A stretch of DNA of 64,000 nucleotides, from assembly GCA_022113835.1 (NCBI GenBank), contig JAILWY010000001.1, positions 13,756,501 through 13,820,500 on the forward strand. Direction: 5' to 3'. Each line of letters opens with the position of its first letter. Positions within the stretch are counted from its first letter, which is position 1. This document shows positions 23,239 through 37,139 of this stretch, one piece after another. Both the position numbers and the translations under genes were made by a program. Below the pieces are notes generated by a model that saw only the letters and a program-made list of their open reading frames with translations, had not been told where the DNA came from and did not search any database. The DNA comes from Atopsyche davidsoni. Taxonomy: Eukaryota; Arthropoda; Insecta; Trichoptera; Hydrobiosidae.

Positions 23239-24949
23239 GTACAAACACGTATATTTATGACTGTGTTCATATTAAATTATTTATTTTATAATGATATCAT
23301 TATCTGAGATTCAATCGTAAAAATCAAAACTATTTATTTTAATTTTCGCTTAAATATTCTTCGCGCGCTTATTGTTATGTAAATAATCAAAATGCCATGA
23401 CTGTGGCATTTTTATATTAATTTATTCACATTTTCAATTACGAAGTACTCACGGATAATGGCAGAGATTGAGAAACACACATCCAAAGTTTATCTACAGT
23501 AATTTATTTATAGCCTAAAACATCGTTACGGAATCAATTGAGAACAAAACTAATCAATTTGTTTGCCGATGTTGCCATTCCTTCCATAATTGAATATATA
23601 ATAGTGAAAGCTTTTTGATCTAAAGCTCGGGGGGATGCTGAGTCGGGGATGAGCAAAAAATATCCAGGTTGAAGGTAATCGCATGAGGGGAAAGCCACTG
23701 CAGAGGGGTTCTGGGGAGGGGAGGAGAGACGGGGGCAGCTGCATCTTCTCACTGGGGAAGTGCATTTGCTTGTCTTCACTGCACTGCGTGTTGCAGATGC
23801 AAAAAAGATTACCAGCTTTCGATAAGTGATATGAACATTAGAACACACGAAGTTCTGAAAAGGCTACACAGGAAATAAATAAAGATTATCATATGTCGCA
23901 GTATAATACTTTCAGAGCTAAAATGTAAAAAAACACGTTTTTTTCAAAAGCGCAAAATTTAGATTCTCTTTTGCTAACTATAATGAATTTACTGTTTATA
24001 AAAAATGAAGTATTTTGACTTTACAGTAGGGATACATTTTAATGTAAATAATAAAACAAACTATTAGGTACATTTGATTAACACACTCAGATAATATCAA
24101 TTTTCAGCCGAGTATAACCTCATTTTGGTCGATTATTAACTAAAAGCCTTTATTTGAAACACGATAATTTACAAACTGTTTCTGAGATGGCGTTAGGAGT
24201 TCTACTAACTAGCAAGTAAATCAATTCTTCAAAGCCAATATACAAAAGTATTGATGTTATAAAGTTTAAAATTAAACCGAAGACAATTTTGTAACATTTG
24301 AGTGCGTGGAATTTATTTATTAGACTCAAATTTTATTCCTACGAATAAAACCTTATGACCTTTGAAGAATACTACCTGAATAAAGGTGTAAAAACGACAG
24401 AAATTGAAAACATCATAATCTAGTAAGTTAGTTTCTTTTGTCATGATATTTTTCAAACAAAAACTACGAAAGTGACGTGTATATATATTATAAGCACAGA
24501 AAAAGTTATAAATTTAAATTATAAGATTTTAGAAAAGCGGTTGACTATATTTTAATAATATTAAAAATGTGATTTCAATCCAAGTAGCAAAATTGTTGAT
24601 TATAACAGCATTAGTTTTTTTATTATGTGTTTATATTATAAAATGAAGGTAGCTTTGAAACTATTTTTCAATATGTAACTTAATATATAAATAATAAAAA
24701 TAACCTGAATTTAAAAGTAAATTGCTAAATTTTAATATCAACTCGAAATTGTGTTCATCCATTTTTTCTGCAGGCTTGTGTGAAAAAAAAAAACACATCA
24801 TTGAATTTATTGGTTTATAATACTTAAGTTTCTAAAATAAAAACCATATAAGCCCTTTTACAACGCCCGTCCAACATTCATAATTTATCAGGCGATCAAC
24901 CACAATATAAATAAAAATCCACTAAACGTCGAGGCATTTCGAGCTATAC
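23236..24949. other. AT-rich spacer with a purine-rich GC patch
   Basis: The patch at about 23620-23830 is G-rich on the plus strand. It is open on the minus strand for 104 and 71 codons in two frames (23534-23848), which reflects pyrimidine-rich composition more than coding. No splice pair was convincing. Confidence 0.3.
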
Positions 24950-25290
24950 GTGGATGTTAAAAGTCTTGAAGGTGTATGTAGGCCACTCTCCGTACTGCCA
25001 CAGGATCTCCGTTTTGATGGCAGTTTTATGGCAAACAGCGCTAAAGGTTATTTGCTGGCGGGACGCATGAACAATGAATCGAACCCCGGCATCCTCTTTC
25101 CGTGTCAGTCAGATTTTTATGCTCACTCACCATCGAATGGAAGGTTATATCAATAAAGAGAAATGGTACGGCGTACGTGACGCGGCAAACGGGAACCGCG
25201 CGCTGTTTTCAGGCGCTGAAAAGAATCCCTGAAAATATCATTGTTAACTTTGTGAAAACGTTTTCCCGTGAGACGTTTTATTTTCATTAG
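24950..25290. other. Exon-like patch open on both strands
   Basis: The plus strand is open at 24950-25156 (68 codons) and 25102-25290 (62 codons). The minus strand has a strong donor, ATG|GTGAGT, with GTGAGT at 25125-25130. It also has an acceptor-like GAAAACAG ending at 25203, which would define a 72-bp, 24-codon phase-0 exon at 25131-25202 containing VPVCRVTYAVPF. The patch is clearly GC-richer than its flanks. The presence of a good donor favours the minus strand, but the acceptor has a poor pyrimidine tract. No family is recognised. Confidence 0.25.
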
Positions 25291-28200
25291 ATAATTTGTG
25301 TCATCTTTGAAGGCGCGCCTGTATTAGCATATTTATGATATGTAAGTAAATATCTGCGAGGGTTCAGAAGAAGACGTACAAAGTGCGAATTAATTATGAG
25401 TTTTATGTATGAAGGTTCGCGTGGAAGATGAGAGCTCGGTGGAAATTCGAATAACACACAATAATTCATGTGGCGCTTCTTGGAAAACTTGACGAGTATT
25501 CTTTATGTACTATATTTTTATGTTATAAATATAGCAGTTATAACATCATATAAAAAATTTCTGTTACTTCTTTTGAATACCAAATGCATTGATTTTCGGG
25601 GTCAATAAACTTCTAATAAAAACATTTTAAATTCAGCTGAAGTCTTCTTCCTGAAATTCTATTTAAAGAAAATAAAACTTAAATACGAAAAAAAAAACGA
25701 ACCCTTAAATTTAAATACTTTCGAATCTCGATCAGAGGACGATCTTTTTATAAATGTGAAAGTAAAAAGTGAAGCGATAATCTCCGTGTAATTAAACACG
25801 GGGAGCTTGAACCCGCCAGTGTTTTTCCTCGCAAGCCACACGCCACCGGCCATTCCGTATACAATATATTCAAGTTCGTTCGCATAGCATAAAGATTAAA
25901 ACAGAACTCTTAATCTATTCCGGACTCGAAAATTAAATCGAGCTTGCGCATTTTCTACACCGGGATGTAAGATTAAAAGTTCAGGCGGCGTTGCCAGCCT
26001 CAAGCCGCCTACAATCCGCGTCGGGAATTTAATTCCAAGCCCGTTTTTTAACTGCGCCGCGGATTTATTTCGTTAATCCATTTGAAATAGTTTCTTCGGT
26101 CTGCTCAAATGAAAAAATACTTACTCGCAGACAAATTGGATCGCTTTTTCAGGGGAAACCCATTTTGCTTAATGCCCCCCGGTTAACTATTCTTTTGTGA
26201 TAAAAAATTATAAGGCACTCGCGGATTTGCATCGGCGAAGAAACGGTGTTGTTTTAATCTGGTGAATATCGATATCGTTTTATTAGAATCTGCTCCACGG
26301 GATATATAAATTGAAAAAAATATATAAATATTTTGGGTTTCAAGAGGAAGGAAATATTTAATGAAAACCGCTTGTTAACCTATAATTCTTCTACCCATAA
26401 GTACATATTCTTTAAAAGATGATTCCTTTGGGGAACCCTTAAAAATGCATGACAAATTTATATACGCTACAATTTATCAATAAGAGGAATTATATATATT
26501 TTTAGAAATTTGAAAGAATAATCTATATCTTAATTATTTATTGGATAAATATATTTTGAAATGGTGTATTATAAAATGAAAAAAATCCAACATCTGATTT
26601 ATATGAAATTATCGATTTAAAAGTCATTTAATACAAGCGAAAATAATAATAATTTTCAATATGAAAATCATGAACACTTGGTTATTACATGATTATTTAG
26701 CTTGGTGACAAGTTGATGTTTTTTTTTTGCATATTTATTTTTCCAAGAATTGTTTCATTTTGTAATCAATGAAGGCAGAATTGATTTGAAGTTTTCAGGA
26801 AATTTTAAGTGTTATAAAAAATATTATTGTCAGAAACATATATTTGAAATATAAAAAAAGCATCTTACAACAGCAGTCATATATTGTTAGTGTTCGAATA
26901 AATGTTATAAACTAAATTGTAAAAAGTACCAACAGTCATTATTTTATGCTTCGCATTTGAACGGAAAGAATAAACTCAATTGCGAAATAAAACTTAATTG
27001 TTAGATCAAACTTTTGTCTGAGACAATGAATGGAAATGCTTATTATGAGAGAATTCTTCGTCGTCATAAATAGCATCACAAAAAAATGGTCAACTTCTCA
27101 ACTAAGTTTAAAGCCAGTGAATGACTAGGCTACATGCTATAGTTTTTACACGCACCAAGAAATATCTCGACTTAATAATCATGAATAATTATTGGATCTT
27201 TATCCGCATCACAAATTTTACCCAGTGACTTTGAATTTTTAAATATTAACAGAGTTCAAATATTATGAAAATGGTTCAAATATATTTTTAATTGTTAGGA
27301 CAATAAAACCATACCATGATTATTATCAAATATTAAATTAAATCCACTCATAAGCTTAAGACCAAGATTTCCATAGAGTTGTGGTTTCACACCAAATACT
27401 TGCAATAAATATCATTATTTTATTTATTGCAGCAAAGCTGGTAACTGGGTCTATTTTCGTATAATAAACAAAATAATGTTATTTTAAATTAAAGAAATTG
27501 ATGGATCACTTTAAAATTCAGCCGTTATATTTGTTAAGTGAATCTGATTCCTATACTAATGTAAAATTACGAACGAGAAAATATTTCACTATTATAGGGA
27601 TTATTTTAAAATCAAACATTTACTGACGTTACTGAAGGGTTTATTTTTAATTTATTAAATAATTTAAGATATTTGAAAAAGCATTAAAGATGAGCCGATA
27701 GTACAGGTCTGGTGTTAAACATTATCAGAAATAGAAATAATTACTATGATATACATTAAAATAGTAGAAACAAAACATTAAAAGTAAAAAAATACTGAAT
27801 TAAGTTTCATAATAAATGCAACAAGACAAAGAAGAAGAAATTCAACTGATTATAATACACTTTTATGTTAGTTTTTTTTTCAACGTTACCTTGTTAAAAT
27901 CGTTAAAAATGGAGCTGGAGTGGAGTGTATCAATAATTTTTTTTTGAGAAGTCATTATATTTATATTATTAAGTTATCAATTTATTATCATGTTAAGTGA
28001 AAAAAAGTTGAGTTTAATTGTCCATGTGTGAACATTTAGGGTATTTTAACTTGTATCTCTTTATAATTCGTTCAGAGATTTACAACTCAAACCGTTTAGA
28101 ATTAACGTTCTCTTTGGCAGTGTAATCAGTGTACCAGAATATATTCGACGCCAGCAAGCCTAATGTATAAGATATACGTTGCTTTTTTAAGATATATTGA

Positions 28201-29892
28201 CATTACCTAATGAAATGCAGACGGTTGTCTAGCGCATACTCTAATATATTTCTTGTCACATTATAATTTTGTTTGTAAACTTTTGGAGAGATTTCATATT
28301 TGTTGTTAAGTTTTCTTCAGCAACACAGTATTTGTAAGCCTGTCAAATAAATATCAATTGTACGCTTTTCATTTTAAATTTTGCAGATTTTATTTTAAAG
28401 AGTAGACAGTTTTTTACCCAAAGTTTATTATACAGAACTTTTGTAATAAGAAAGTTATAAATAATACTTTAAGAAATCAAAATAATGTTTAAGAATAAAA
28501 TAACATAAATTATTTGTAAATATATTTGGGTGCACTAAGGGTTGTCTACTTATTATAATTCTAAGCTCACAACTATTCAATGATTAAATCTTATACAATA
28601 TATAATTATTTAATAATTGGGTTGTTGAAAAGGTTGTCAAACATAATTTAAATGAATAGTGAAAAGAGTAAGGTTAGCGTATCTCTAAATATACCTTCAT
28701 ATTTTGATGATTTTCAAATTCTAATCAGTAGGATATTAATCTTTTTATACATATATATTTAAAGATAATACTTAAAAAATATTCAGGCTATACCTGTTTG
28801 ACATTTTTTAAAATATTTATACAAATCTCCATTATAAATCCACATATTTAAATCATGCAAAAAAAATATACTAACGTAAGTAAAATGAAAAGGAATAGTT
28901 ACTTTGGTATAAATAAAACCGTTAATATTAAACAAAGACATTGCATTACAATATATGTGCAAATTATCATCAGCCTAGTATGTCAATATATGGTATGAGA
29001 TCTCGTGAGAAGTTATTTTGCATATAAATATATAATATATATTGCATATATATGTCACTATGCATGTTTCTAGCTGTATATGATTCGATAAATAACCTGC
29101 AAATATATTGCTCATAATTTTGAAGATTTGATGAAGATCCCTTCAAATAATGCCTAACATTTGCAGCACAAGTACAATACTTTTGACTGCCCGTAGAATA
29201 TTCATTAATCTATCAAATTGACAGTGTAAAGCACGGAGAGTAGTCGACTTTTCATTATCACGTTATAAAATATTTTAATAACAAATTGCAAAAAAACACT
29301 CACTACTATCATCGATGCTCAAAAAGTTGCAGGTAAAAGTCGCGAGAAACCACAAAAGTACAAATATAAATAGGTAATCCCGTTTTTATTTGAATTCGAC
29401 AAATAAATTTATTCTAGAATGAATTTCAAGCCAACGTTCATCGTTCGCAGTCTAGCACATACTAAAAGTTATTGTCACTTATTAATATTGTATCGCACTG
29501 CATTGTGAAATACACAAATGCGCTTCATCTCAAGCGAACATTCGCATTTTCAGGTGACAATATTCTTCAGTTTGTGACCCGCCGCGAGCAGACGCGCATC
29601 ATTAAAGTTTATATATAAAAAATACTTTACGTTTTTGAGACACTGTATTATTTTTAAAATAAAAGTGCTTGTGTAGTTTCTAGTAGTGTGTAGCTGTACT
29701 TTTTTGTATGCTGATGAAAGATGTAAGTGATTTTGGAAACCACTAATAAAAAAATATATCCATCATATATTTTTGTAGCGTTCAGTTGACACAGGTGTAT
29801 GGAAATATTTTTAATTTATAATAATAATATGCTATCACTACAATTAACTGATTTGATAGGTACATTTGTAGGTTTTGATAGGTGTTGTATTA
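25291..29892. other. Long AT-rich spacer
   Basis: About 4.6 kb with no supported gene. A GC-richer patch at about 25960-26240 contains GCGTCGGGAATTTAATTCC and GCGCCGCGGATTTATTTCG, which have the look of a conserved non-coding element. From 26300 to 29890 the sequence is uniformly AT-rich. Confidence 0.4.
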
Positions 29893-30036
29893 AATTGTTT
29901 TGGTTTCTTGTGTGTTGAGCTGTTTCAAGTCTTCGAAACTCTGTCTTTCCCTTTATATGGCCCCAGCACGAGGCCCGAAACGTCGAATAACTGAAAACTT
30001 CAAGCAGTTCAACACCCAAGAAACCAAATCGATTTG
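29893..30036. repeat. Fold-back repeat family C, copy 2
   Basis: The left end is TTTTGGTTTCTTGTGTGTTG and the right end is CAACACCCAAGAAACCAAATC, its complement. The centre contains GGCCCCAGCACGAGGCC and then CGAAACGTCGAAT on the plus strand. This is the best-preserved example in the window of stem, GAAAC, GUC, an order seen in hammerhead ribozymes. The 76-codon minus-strand open frame covering it is incidental. Confidence 0.75.
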
Positions 30037-33000
30037 ATATTACCATATTTGATTATTGATTTAAGTATTCATATATTTTTACGGTTGTACAATAACACTA
30101 ACTTTGTGACTAAGAGTGAATGCATGTGACAAGTAATATTGTGTTCAGAATTATTCGGCATTTCGACGGATAGCAAATGTTCGGCACATACATACAATTA
30201 TTGTTACATCCATTTACAGACGAGAATAGTAATAATACCATGCCTATATATGCATAGTTTTATTATCAAGATATTTAATAAGAAAACGTTTACGAAATAA
30301 TTTTAGATAAAAAAGAGTTCAAACCTAACAAACGAGATAAAAAATTTAGTTTAATTAAGAATCTATTTTTTTTGTATTTTACTACTGTATTTGATTATAG
30401 TGTTAAACAAATTGAAATTTCTTTATAAAAAAAATTTATAACGCTGTGAGACGTTTACAGAGAAAATGAGTCGAACATTGTGTTTAAATTTTAACTATAA
30501 ACTAAGCTGTGTAAAGAAACCCGAAACTCAAATCATTAAGACATCCTTTTTTGTGATCAGAAATGTTATATTAACAATTTTAGTTGTATTATTTTTAATA
30601 ATTAATGAACCAAATACTGCCCGAGGTTGTTATAAAATTTAAGGTTTTCGACTATTTTTTTATGGCACTTAAAATATCCAAGTAAAGATAAAATACTACA
30701 TTGTTGTGAAAATGACAGGTAAAGTGAAACGTGGACCAATTTGGCTGTCTATTATTAAGCTTTAAGTAAGGCAAAATGGCGTCAGAAAAATGTCATACTT
30801 CAGTTCGTCAAGGCAATATGAAGAAATAAGGCTTTTAAAATAGTGCTATCTGAGTCAAGTGAAAATTGATATTCTATCAGACTGTTGGGAGGAGCTTTTG
30901 TATTTGTTTTTTCTTTGATTTTCTAATGCAGCCTTTTGAAGTCTGTCTGCTTCATTGAGAATATTGACCCATAAGACATTAAAGGGCAACATTAAATAGA
31001 TTTACAAAAACCTTTGCAGAGAGATCCTAGAAAAGCATTAAAAATATTAAATTAATGCTGTGTTCGTACGAGTACAAATTAGTTTTATGCGTAAATCTCT
31101 TTGATAAAGATAAAAGAAAATATCTCATTTTTAAAGTAACTTTTTGCTATCAATGTTGAAAATAAACGTATCGAAATGAATTTTAATATTTAATTTCAAT
31201 GTTATTAAGTGTTTGTGTAATATGTAAAATAAGATCTCATAGGGCTCATTATCAAAATATTTCAAAGGATTTCACATGAATAACAAAAAAAGTAACTGAA
31301 TTTTATAATGCCGTCTTTATAAATATATATTTTTTAAATTAAGTTTTTAACATTCGTCTGTTAAACATTCAAATATGCATTGAAAAGTCATAAAGCACAT
31401 CAATTCAGAAAATAAATTATTTTTTATTTAAAGAACTTTTTGATGTAGAAAAAAAATTCAAATTTTTTAAAACAAATAAATTTATTATTAAAACTCTTTT
31501 TAGATACAAAATATTTGTGTGTCATTTTTTATACTTTAAATTGCCAACTGCAGTTTATAGTTGCTTATAAAATGTGTGACATTGCATTTCATGACTAATA
31601 ACTATCAATAGTTATTTTTTCTTTGAAAAACTGCACAAAGTTAACCGCACTATTCGATTTGTTGCAAGTATTAATGATCTTGAAGGCTAACAAACATTTT
31701 CTGGCATTTTAATAACTATAGTTTCAATACTTCGAATTATAATACTAATTATGTGCATTAAAAGTAAGATTCTTCTCCAGTTGTGAATTTATTTTGGCAT
31801 TCGTATCAAATCAATTAAGTTGTGGAGACTTCAATCTAAACAAGTAATAGTCATAAAAAAATGATAAAACCACCCAATAGTTCCTGTTATAGTTTTATGC
31901 TGACCGACAATTCAGGAACAAAGAGTTAGTGTTGTCAAAAAAACAATTAGATATTAAATAAATACAAATTATAAATTTATCACTGTAAGAACTGTATAAA
32001 TGCGTCATCAAACTGTCGTTTGGTAGTGCCGTTATAGAGAGAAAAAGCTCTTAGTGACAGTAATAAATCTCTGTAGGTAATCGTGCTCGTAGATATTTGA
32101 GTGATAAACACTATGTTTTTGGATATTATGCCACGTTTTGCAGGCCATCTTCAATTATCTTGTACATGTGTCTTATGAAATAATTAATAATATTTATATT
32201 TAAAAATAATTATTATCTAAACAAATGGGAAAAATTTTCATGCACGCGAGCTTCTTTTGAGAATTGTCTCGATGAATAAATTGTTAAAGTAGCAAAACCG
32301 AAAAAAACAACAGCAATAACCAATTGCTCGCTCTATTCATTAAGTAAACAAACAGCGTGTTTTTATTGTTGCGTTGGCCTTATTTTGGAATATTCCATCG
32401 ACTGGAGCGGAGCGCCGGCTCGTTCTCGGAAACACGCGATTCTCCATAATAAGCAATAAAACAAATATAGATATCTTTATCATCTATAAAGCCGGGGCTC
32501 GTTTTATGCTCCGCAAGAAAATTATACAGAGAGCTATCTGGATGTGCGTACCCCCGCTACAGCAGTCCATTTAGGAGATTGGACGATTGAAAACAGCATT
32601 ACTAGGTCAGCAAGCAAAATGACTGAGCTGGGCTGGCAGAGTATTTTTAGGCCTCGCTCGGCTCATGCATGGAAAAAAATATTTGCGAACGTCTGGGCGA
32701 GGGCCGCCGTAAAGTTTTGACTTTGTTTTTGTAGAGAATACAGATACCTCTTCGAATTTTTTTGACTCTTAGTGGAATTAGAGTGCACCTTAAGGTTGTG
32801 TTTCTCGGCTATCGCAGTTTGAAAAAAAAAATGTAAATACTAAAACAGTTTTGTTAAACACAAATACATTGTAGCTCAGGTCGTGTAAGAGAGTAGAGTT
32901 TATAACTGCACAACTCCTTTAGGTTTTGTGTATTTAGTCATCTCTTAGACAATTGGGTAGTTGTTTTATTGCAGATAAAAAATAGTACATATTATAAAAT

Positions 33001-35251
33001 ACTATCATGCGTATGTGAACGATACAATAAATTTTTTGCTGTGTTTTAACAACTAATGTATATACAAATATTTAAAAATATATAAATCTTTTATTTCTTT
33101 ATAAAACTGCTTGGAAAACAGATTTATTATAGTAGATAATTCAATATAAAAAGGAAAAAAAAAAGATTCGGCACATTAATTAACATCGGAGAGGTAGTGG
33201 AAATAATCTATAAACCCTCAATCTTTGCCAGAAAATGTGAAATTCGATTCTCCAATCACCGACGGCTATTATTATTGAGGGTAAAAATACTGGAACGAGA
33301 TGGTCTCGCGGAGGCTGCTGGCGGCCGATACTGAAGGATAGACCATAAAGCTTTACGGGGGTTGTTAGACCAACCCTTATCTTATCTACCGCCCCCGCGC
33401 ACTACTAACTGCTCTTTGTTACACTTTGTTTTTAATCAAAGCAAACTTAGTCTTCTTTCTTTGTTGATGCTCAAATGTACCGGTAGAAGTGAATTTCACT
33501 AATGAATAAAACCATCTTTTATTATTAATAATTACGAATAAAAACCAAATATTTTTTTAGTTTGCGTCTTGACGAGTCTAAAAAGTCATTTATGCGTTTT
33601 ACATGTAATAATTTTTCGATTGAGAGCCGATTGTTTAATTACGGAACCAACAAGCCAACGTTTAAATTAGTTATATTATAATGTTTTATACATATTAATT
33701 AAAGTCGATACGAATAAATGTCATTCAATAGTTAAAGCTAAAATTCATATAAATACTTTAAACGATCCTCTACTTATAACATTTAGAAAGTCTGTATTTT
33801 CAACTTATATAATACCTTTATCCTCTTATGTTTTGGTAGTTTTCGGAGAGATGAGTGTTCTTGTATATTCTACAAATATTTTTATTCTCTAACGCAATGT
33901 AGTTTCTGTTGACTTGATTTTATGTTTTCCGGGTAGACGTTATTATATATTCAGAGCTGTGCAAAAATGTACACACGCTGCTTTATCTCAATCCAAAAGC
34001 TCGTAAAAAATATCAATGCGGCAGGTAGTGTTTCCGGGAATTTGAATATTTTATGTATTGTCAAAATGAAGGCATGCAATAAGAATAGGTTCGTGACAAA
34101 TCGAGCTTTTCAAATATTTTTTTATAGATTTATTTTTCTTTGAATTAACAAGAAAATACATTGGTAATTTACTATCTCAAAATAGAAAACGGCAAACATA
34201 AGAATTTACGATTTTCTGAGATAGAGATCTAATAAATACTTTCGATTTTTTATTTGAACAACTGTGTTATATATAAAAAATAGAAATAGATACATAGTTA
34301 TTTTTTATATCTCAGTTGATTTCACTTAGAATTCACTAAATAAAAAAAATATATATATTAGAAAAAAAATACTGTAAATTAAATGTGTATAGATTTTAAC
34401 ACTATAAAAATCAAAAGCAAAATTTAAAAAAAAAAAATATCCCAATGAAAATTGTAGTATGCAAAAATAATAAAAGACTCTAAAAAAACTATTCAAAAAA
34501 ATGATTCAATACTTTTAAATACCTATCTATCTAAAGTAAACCAGCAAAAATCATTATGAATCAAATTGAAATAGTGTTGGGTGTAAGCATTGCGATCATT
34601 TTTAACGGAAGCTGCCTCTAGGGTCTAAAGTAATTCACGGAATTCAAAAAATAATCCGAGACCCAGTGGATCTCATGAAATTGACGAAATACGACCATTC
34701 AGCGCATTTGGAGTAAGCCTGGGCATAAAAAGATACACGAAATTATAATTACCGCGTCCCCTGGCTTCAGTGCTTCAGTACTTCAGCACTTTGACCGGAC
34801 TGAATTTCAGGCCGTGCTGAGTTTGACAAAGTTTGAGAAGTTCAGTGATTCACGGAGGTATTATTTATTTTTAAGGGAAGAAGCGATAAACGGGGATACA
34901 GCTCTCCGGGAGGAATATTTAATTTTGAGTTTGTGAGGAGAATTCGTTATCGCTAATGAAAATACTTGAAATGACACTTTAGATGTTTTAATTAATATTT
35001 TAGTTGTTAAGTGCTTATTTTAGGAAGGAAAATATTCTTTAAAATAATTACCGATTAATATAGACTAAAAATATGTACAAAACAAGCTCTGTAACGATAT
35101 TTGTGTTACACCCACGACAAAAATATAGAATTTATATTTGAATAATTATAATAATTTGCTGTTATATATAAATGCCTCTTTTTATCAAGAATCCTTTTTG
35201 TTCTGAATATATATTAAATAATTTTTTTTTAACAATGATTCTGGATCATAG
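30037..35251. other. Long AT-rich spacer with three GC-richer patches
   Basis: Patches lie at 32370-32700 (a 66-codon open frame at 32374-32574), 33230-33420 (with CTGGCGGCCGATACTG), and 34600-34870 (with a short run of CTTCAGTG-like repeats near 34770). None has a convincing splice pair. They are best regarded as candidate conserved elements. Confidence 0.35.
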
Positions 35252-35304
35252 TTTATATGCATTTTGAAATATCATCTCATACCTGCAATAACATTGCAAA
35301 CAAG
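35252..35304 (+). CDS. Possible 53-bp internal exon (weak)
   Basis: It is bounded by ATCATAG at the acceptor side, with a T-run about 20 bp upstream, and by AACAAG|GTAAGT, a strong donor at 35305. Two of three frames are open; one reads YMHFEISSHTCNNIANK and ends on a codon boundary. The base composition is not raised over the flanks. Chance is likely. Confidence 0.12.
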
Positions 35305-35310
35305 GTAAGT

Positions 35311-36422
35311 GTCATTTGGACCTTGTATCTGGGTCTTTCAATGCTTTAAAATAGTTTATCATTTTTTATTTACTTCGCATAATTTAGTAGTTTTGTGGTT
35401 TTTGTAATTTTTTCTCTCATTTTTATAAAAAAAAATTTTAGCGTTTTAAGTTAATCATAGTAAGATTATGTTATTCATTGCTTTATAACGAAATACTAAG
35501 AACGTCAAACTTCTGCCAAGTAAAAGAAAAACTTTTACGGTTGTTAAAAAAACAATTAATGAAAAATAATTGTCTTGGGAAGTAAATAAATTATTAATAA
35601 AACTATAATTATGAAGCAATGTTCAATATAACAGGACTGGTAAATTATATTTAACCGATTATAAATCATACCAAAAAGAGGAAAAAATGCCTTCAGGTAT
35701 CTACGGATTGCCAGACATATGGGCATTTCTGAATTTAATAAAGACCATTAGGTTTATTTGCAGATGGAAATTTTAACCCTGCAAAGGTAGTCTCAATAAA
35801 TTAGAACTCATAGTTGGGGGTTTTATTTTAAGGAATATTGTGTATTCTGTACTGTAACTGTTGGAATTTTTTTTTCTGATATATAAATAAATACATTTCG
35901 ATTTGAAAAAAACATATATAGTAAATGCAAAGTGCTTTATTTGCTTCATGAAATTTATTTTTAAAAACTAATTTTTAATATAATAAAATTAATGATAAGT
36001 TAAGTAGACATTTCAAAATAACAGTAATAATTGGAATCCAAATGTGATAATCAGTTACTTTTTTGGGTTCAGTTAATGATTTTATGAATACTCTTCATAC
36101 AGATAATTAAGTATTCTTTATTATATCTTTAAAATACTTAATTTGTATATTGATGCGTTTTCTCACTGCTGATTAAGAGTTTCTATCCATATATATATAT
36201 GTACATATTCAAGGTAAATATAGTTGTATCTTGCTAACAGGCAAAGTTGATGGGGAATCCTGAAGTTTGAAATAAGTAATATCTGATTGAAAGCAAGTAA
36301 TACTCTAATAACGTCATTTGATATTGATATAGACTTAATGAAATTGGACAATATTTTATTAAATAACTAAATCACAGTTGATTATAATGCTCTTTTAAAT
36401 TATATTTTAAAGTTTCACAATA
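35311..36422. other. AT-rich spacer
   Basis: No feature supported. Confidence 0.4.
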
Positions 36423-36806
36423 CAGTACACCCCGTTTTACGCGACCCCGTTATGCGCGGTTTCACTATAACGCGAATTTCAAATTTCGCGTTAAAATGCC
36501 TAACATTACGCGAATTTCTTATTTTAAGAATGTGTATGTAATGTAGTCATTGACTTCTCTTAACAATTAAAAACAGCGATGGGTGTTATGAACGTATTTT
36601 ACAAGAACGTAAAAGAAACGCTACCCAAAAGACAATATATGTATTTTTCAGTAAAAATAACATGTAATGCTGCACAAAGTGTTCTTAGAATTAAAGTGAT
36701 TGATTCAAATGATTCGTATTTTTTATATTAAGTTTTGACTATGTGTGTATGTTTAGTCGTATACCCCGATATACGCGAATTTCAGTTAACGAGATTTTGT
36801 ATTACT
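36423..36806 (+). mobile_element. Tigger/pogo-like non-autonomous transposon, copy 2 (right end missing)
   Basis: TA precedes CAGTACACCCCGTTTTACG, followed by the same interior as the 22.4-kb copy read in the opposite direction, for example ACGCTACCCAAAAGACAAT and TTCGCGTTAAAATGCC. The right terminal repeat is not intact: the sequence passes from TTAACGAGATTTTG to GTATTAC without the GCGTAAAGCGG core present in copy 1. A segment around 36670-36720 also differs from copy 1. There is no coding capacity. Confidence 0.8.
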
Positions 36807-37139
36807 ACCATATATCATGTTTTTTAAAATATAAGAGCAACATTACACACTTAGTTATATCAAACTAAAATGTTTATCAACACGTTGTTAAAATTCTACT
36901 GACAGATATTATATGTTTTTTTTAATCTTAGGCTTGATCATAGTCTTTTTAACGTGCTAGTACTTAATACTCAAATATTTTTTGTTGATTTGTAAAAATA
37001 TTTGAGATCAGGTATGATATGTACATGTTCTCGTATCGAGTAATAAGTGATGTAAGACTTGTTATTATTACGCCTGTAAGCTTGTGGGTAGCAAACATCC
37101 TTAATTAACAGTGACTAGTTAGTGGAACAAACAATTCTG
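36807..37139. other. AT-rich spacer
   Basis: No feature supported. Confidence 0.4.

Noticed and set aside
26110..26170. Minus-strand donor-like GTAAGT after CTGCGA near 26115
   Set aside because: The only open frame upstream is closed by a stop with no acceptor in between, so no exon can be built.
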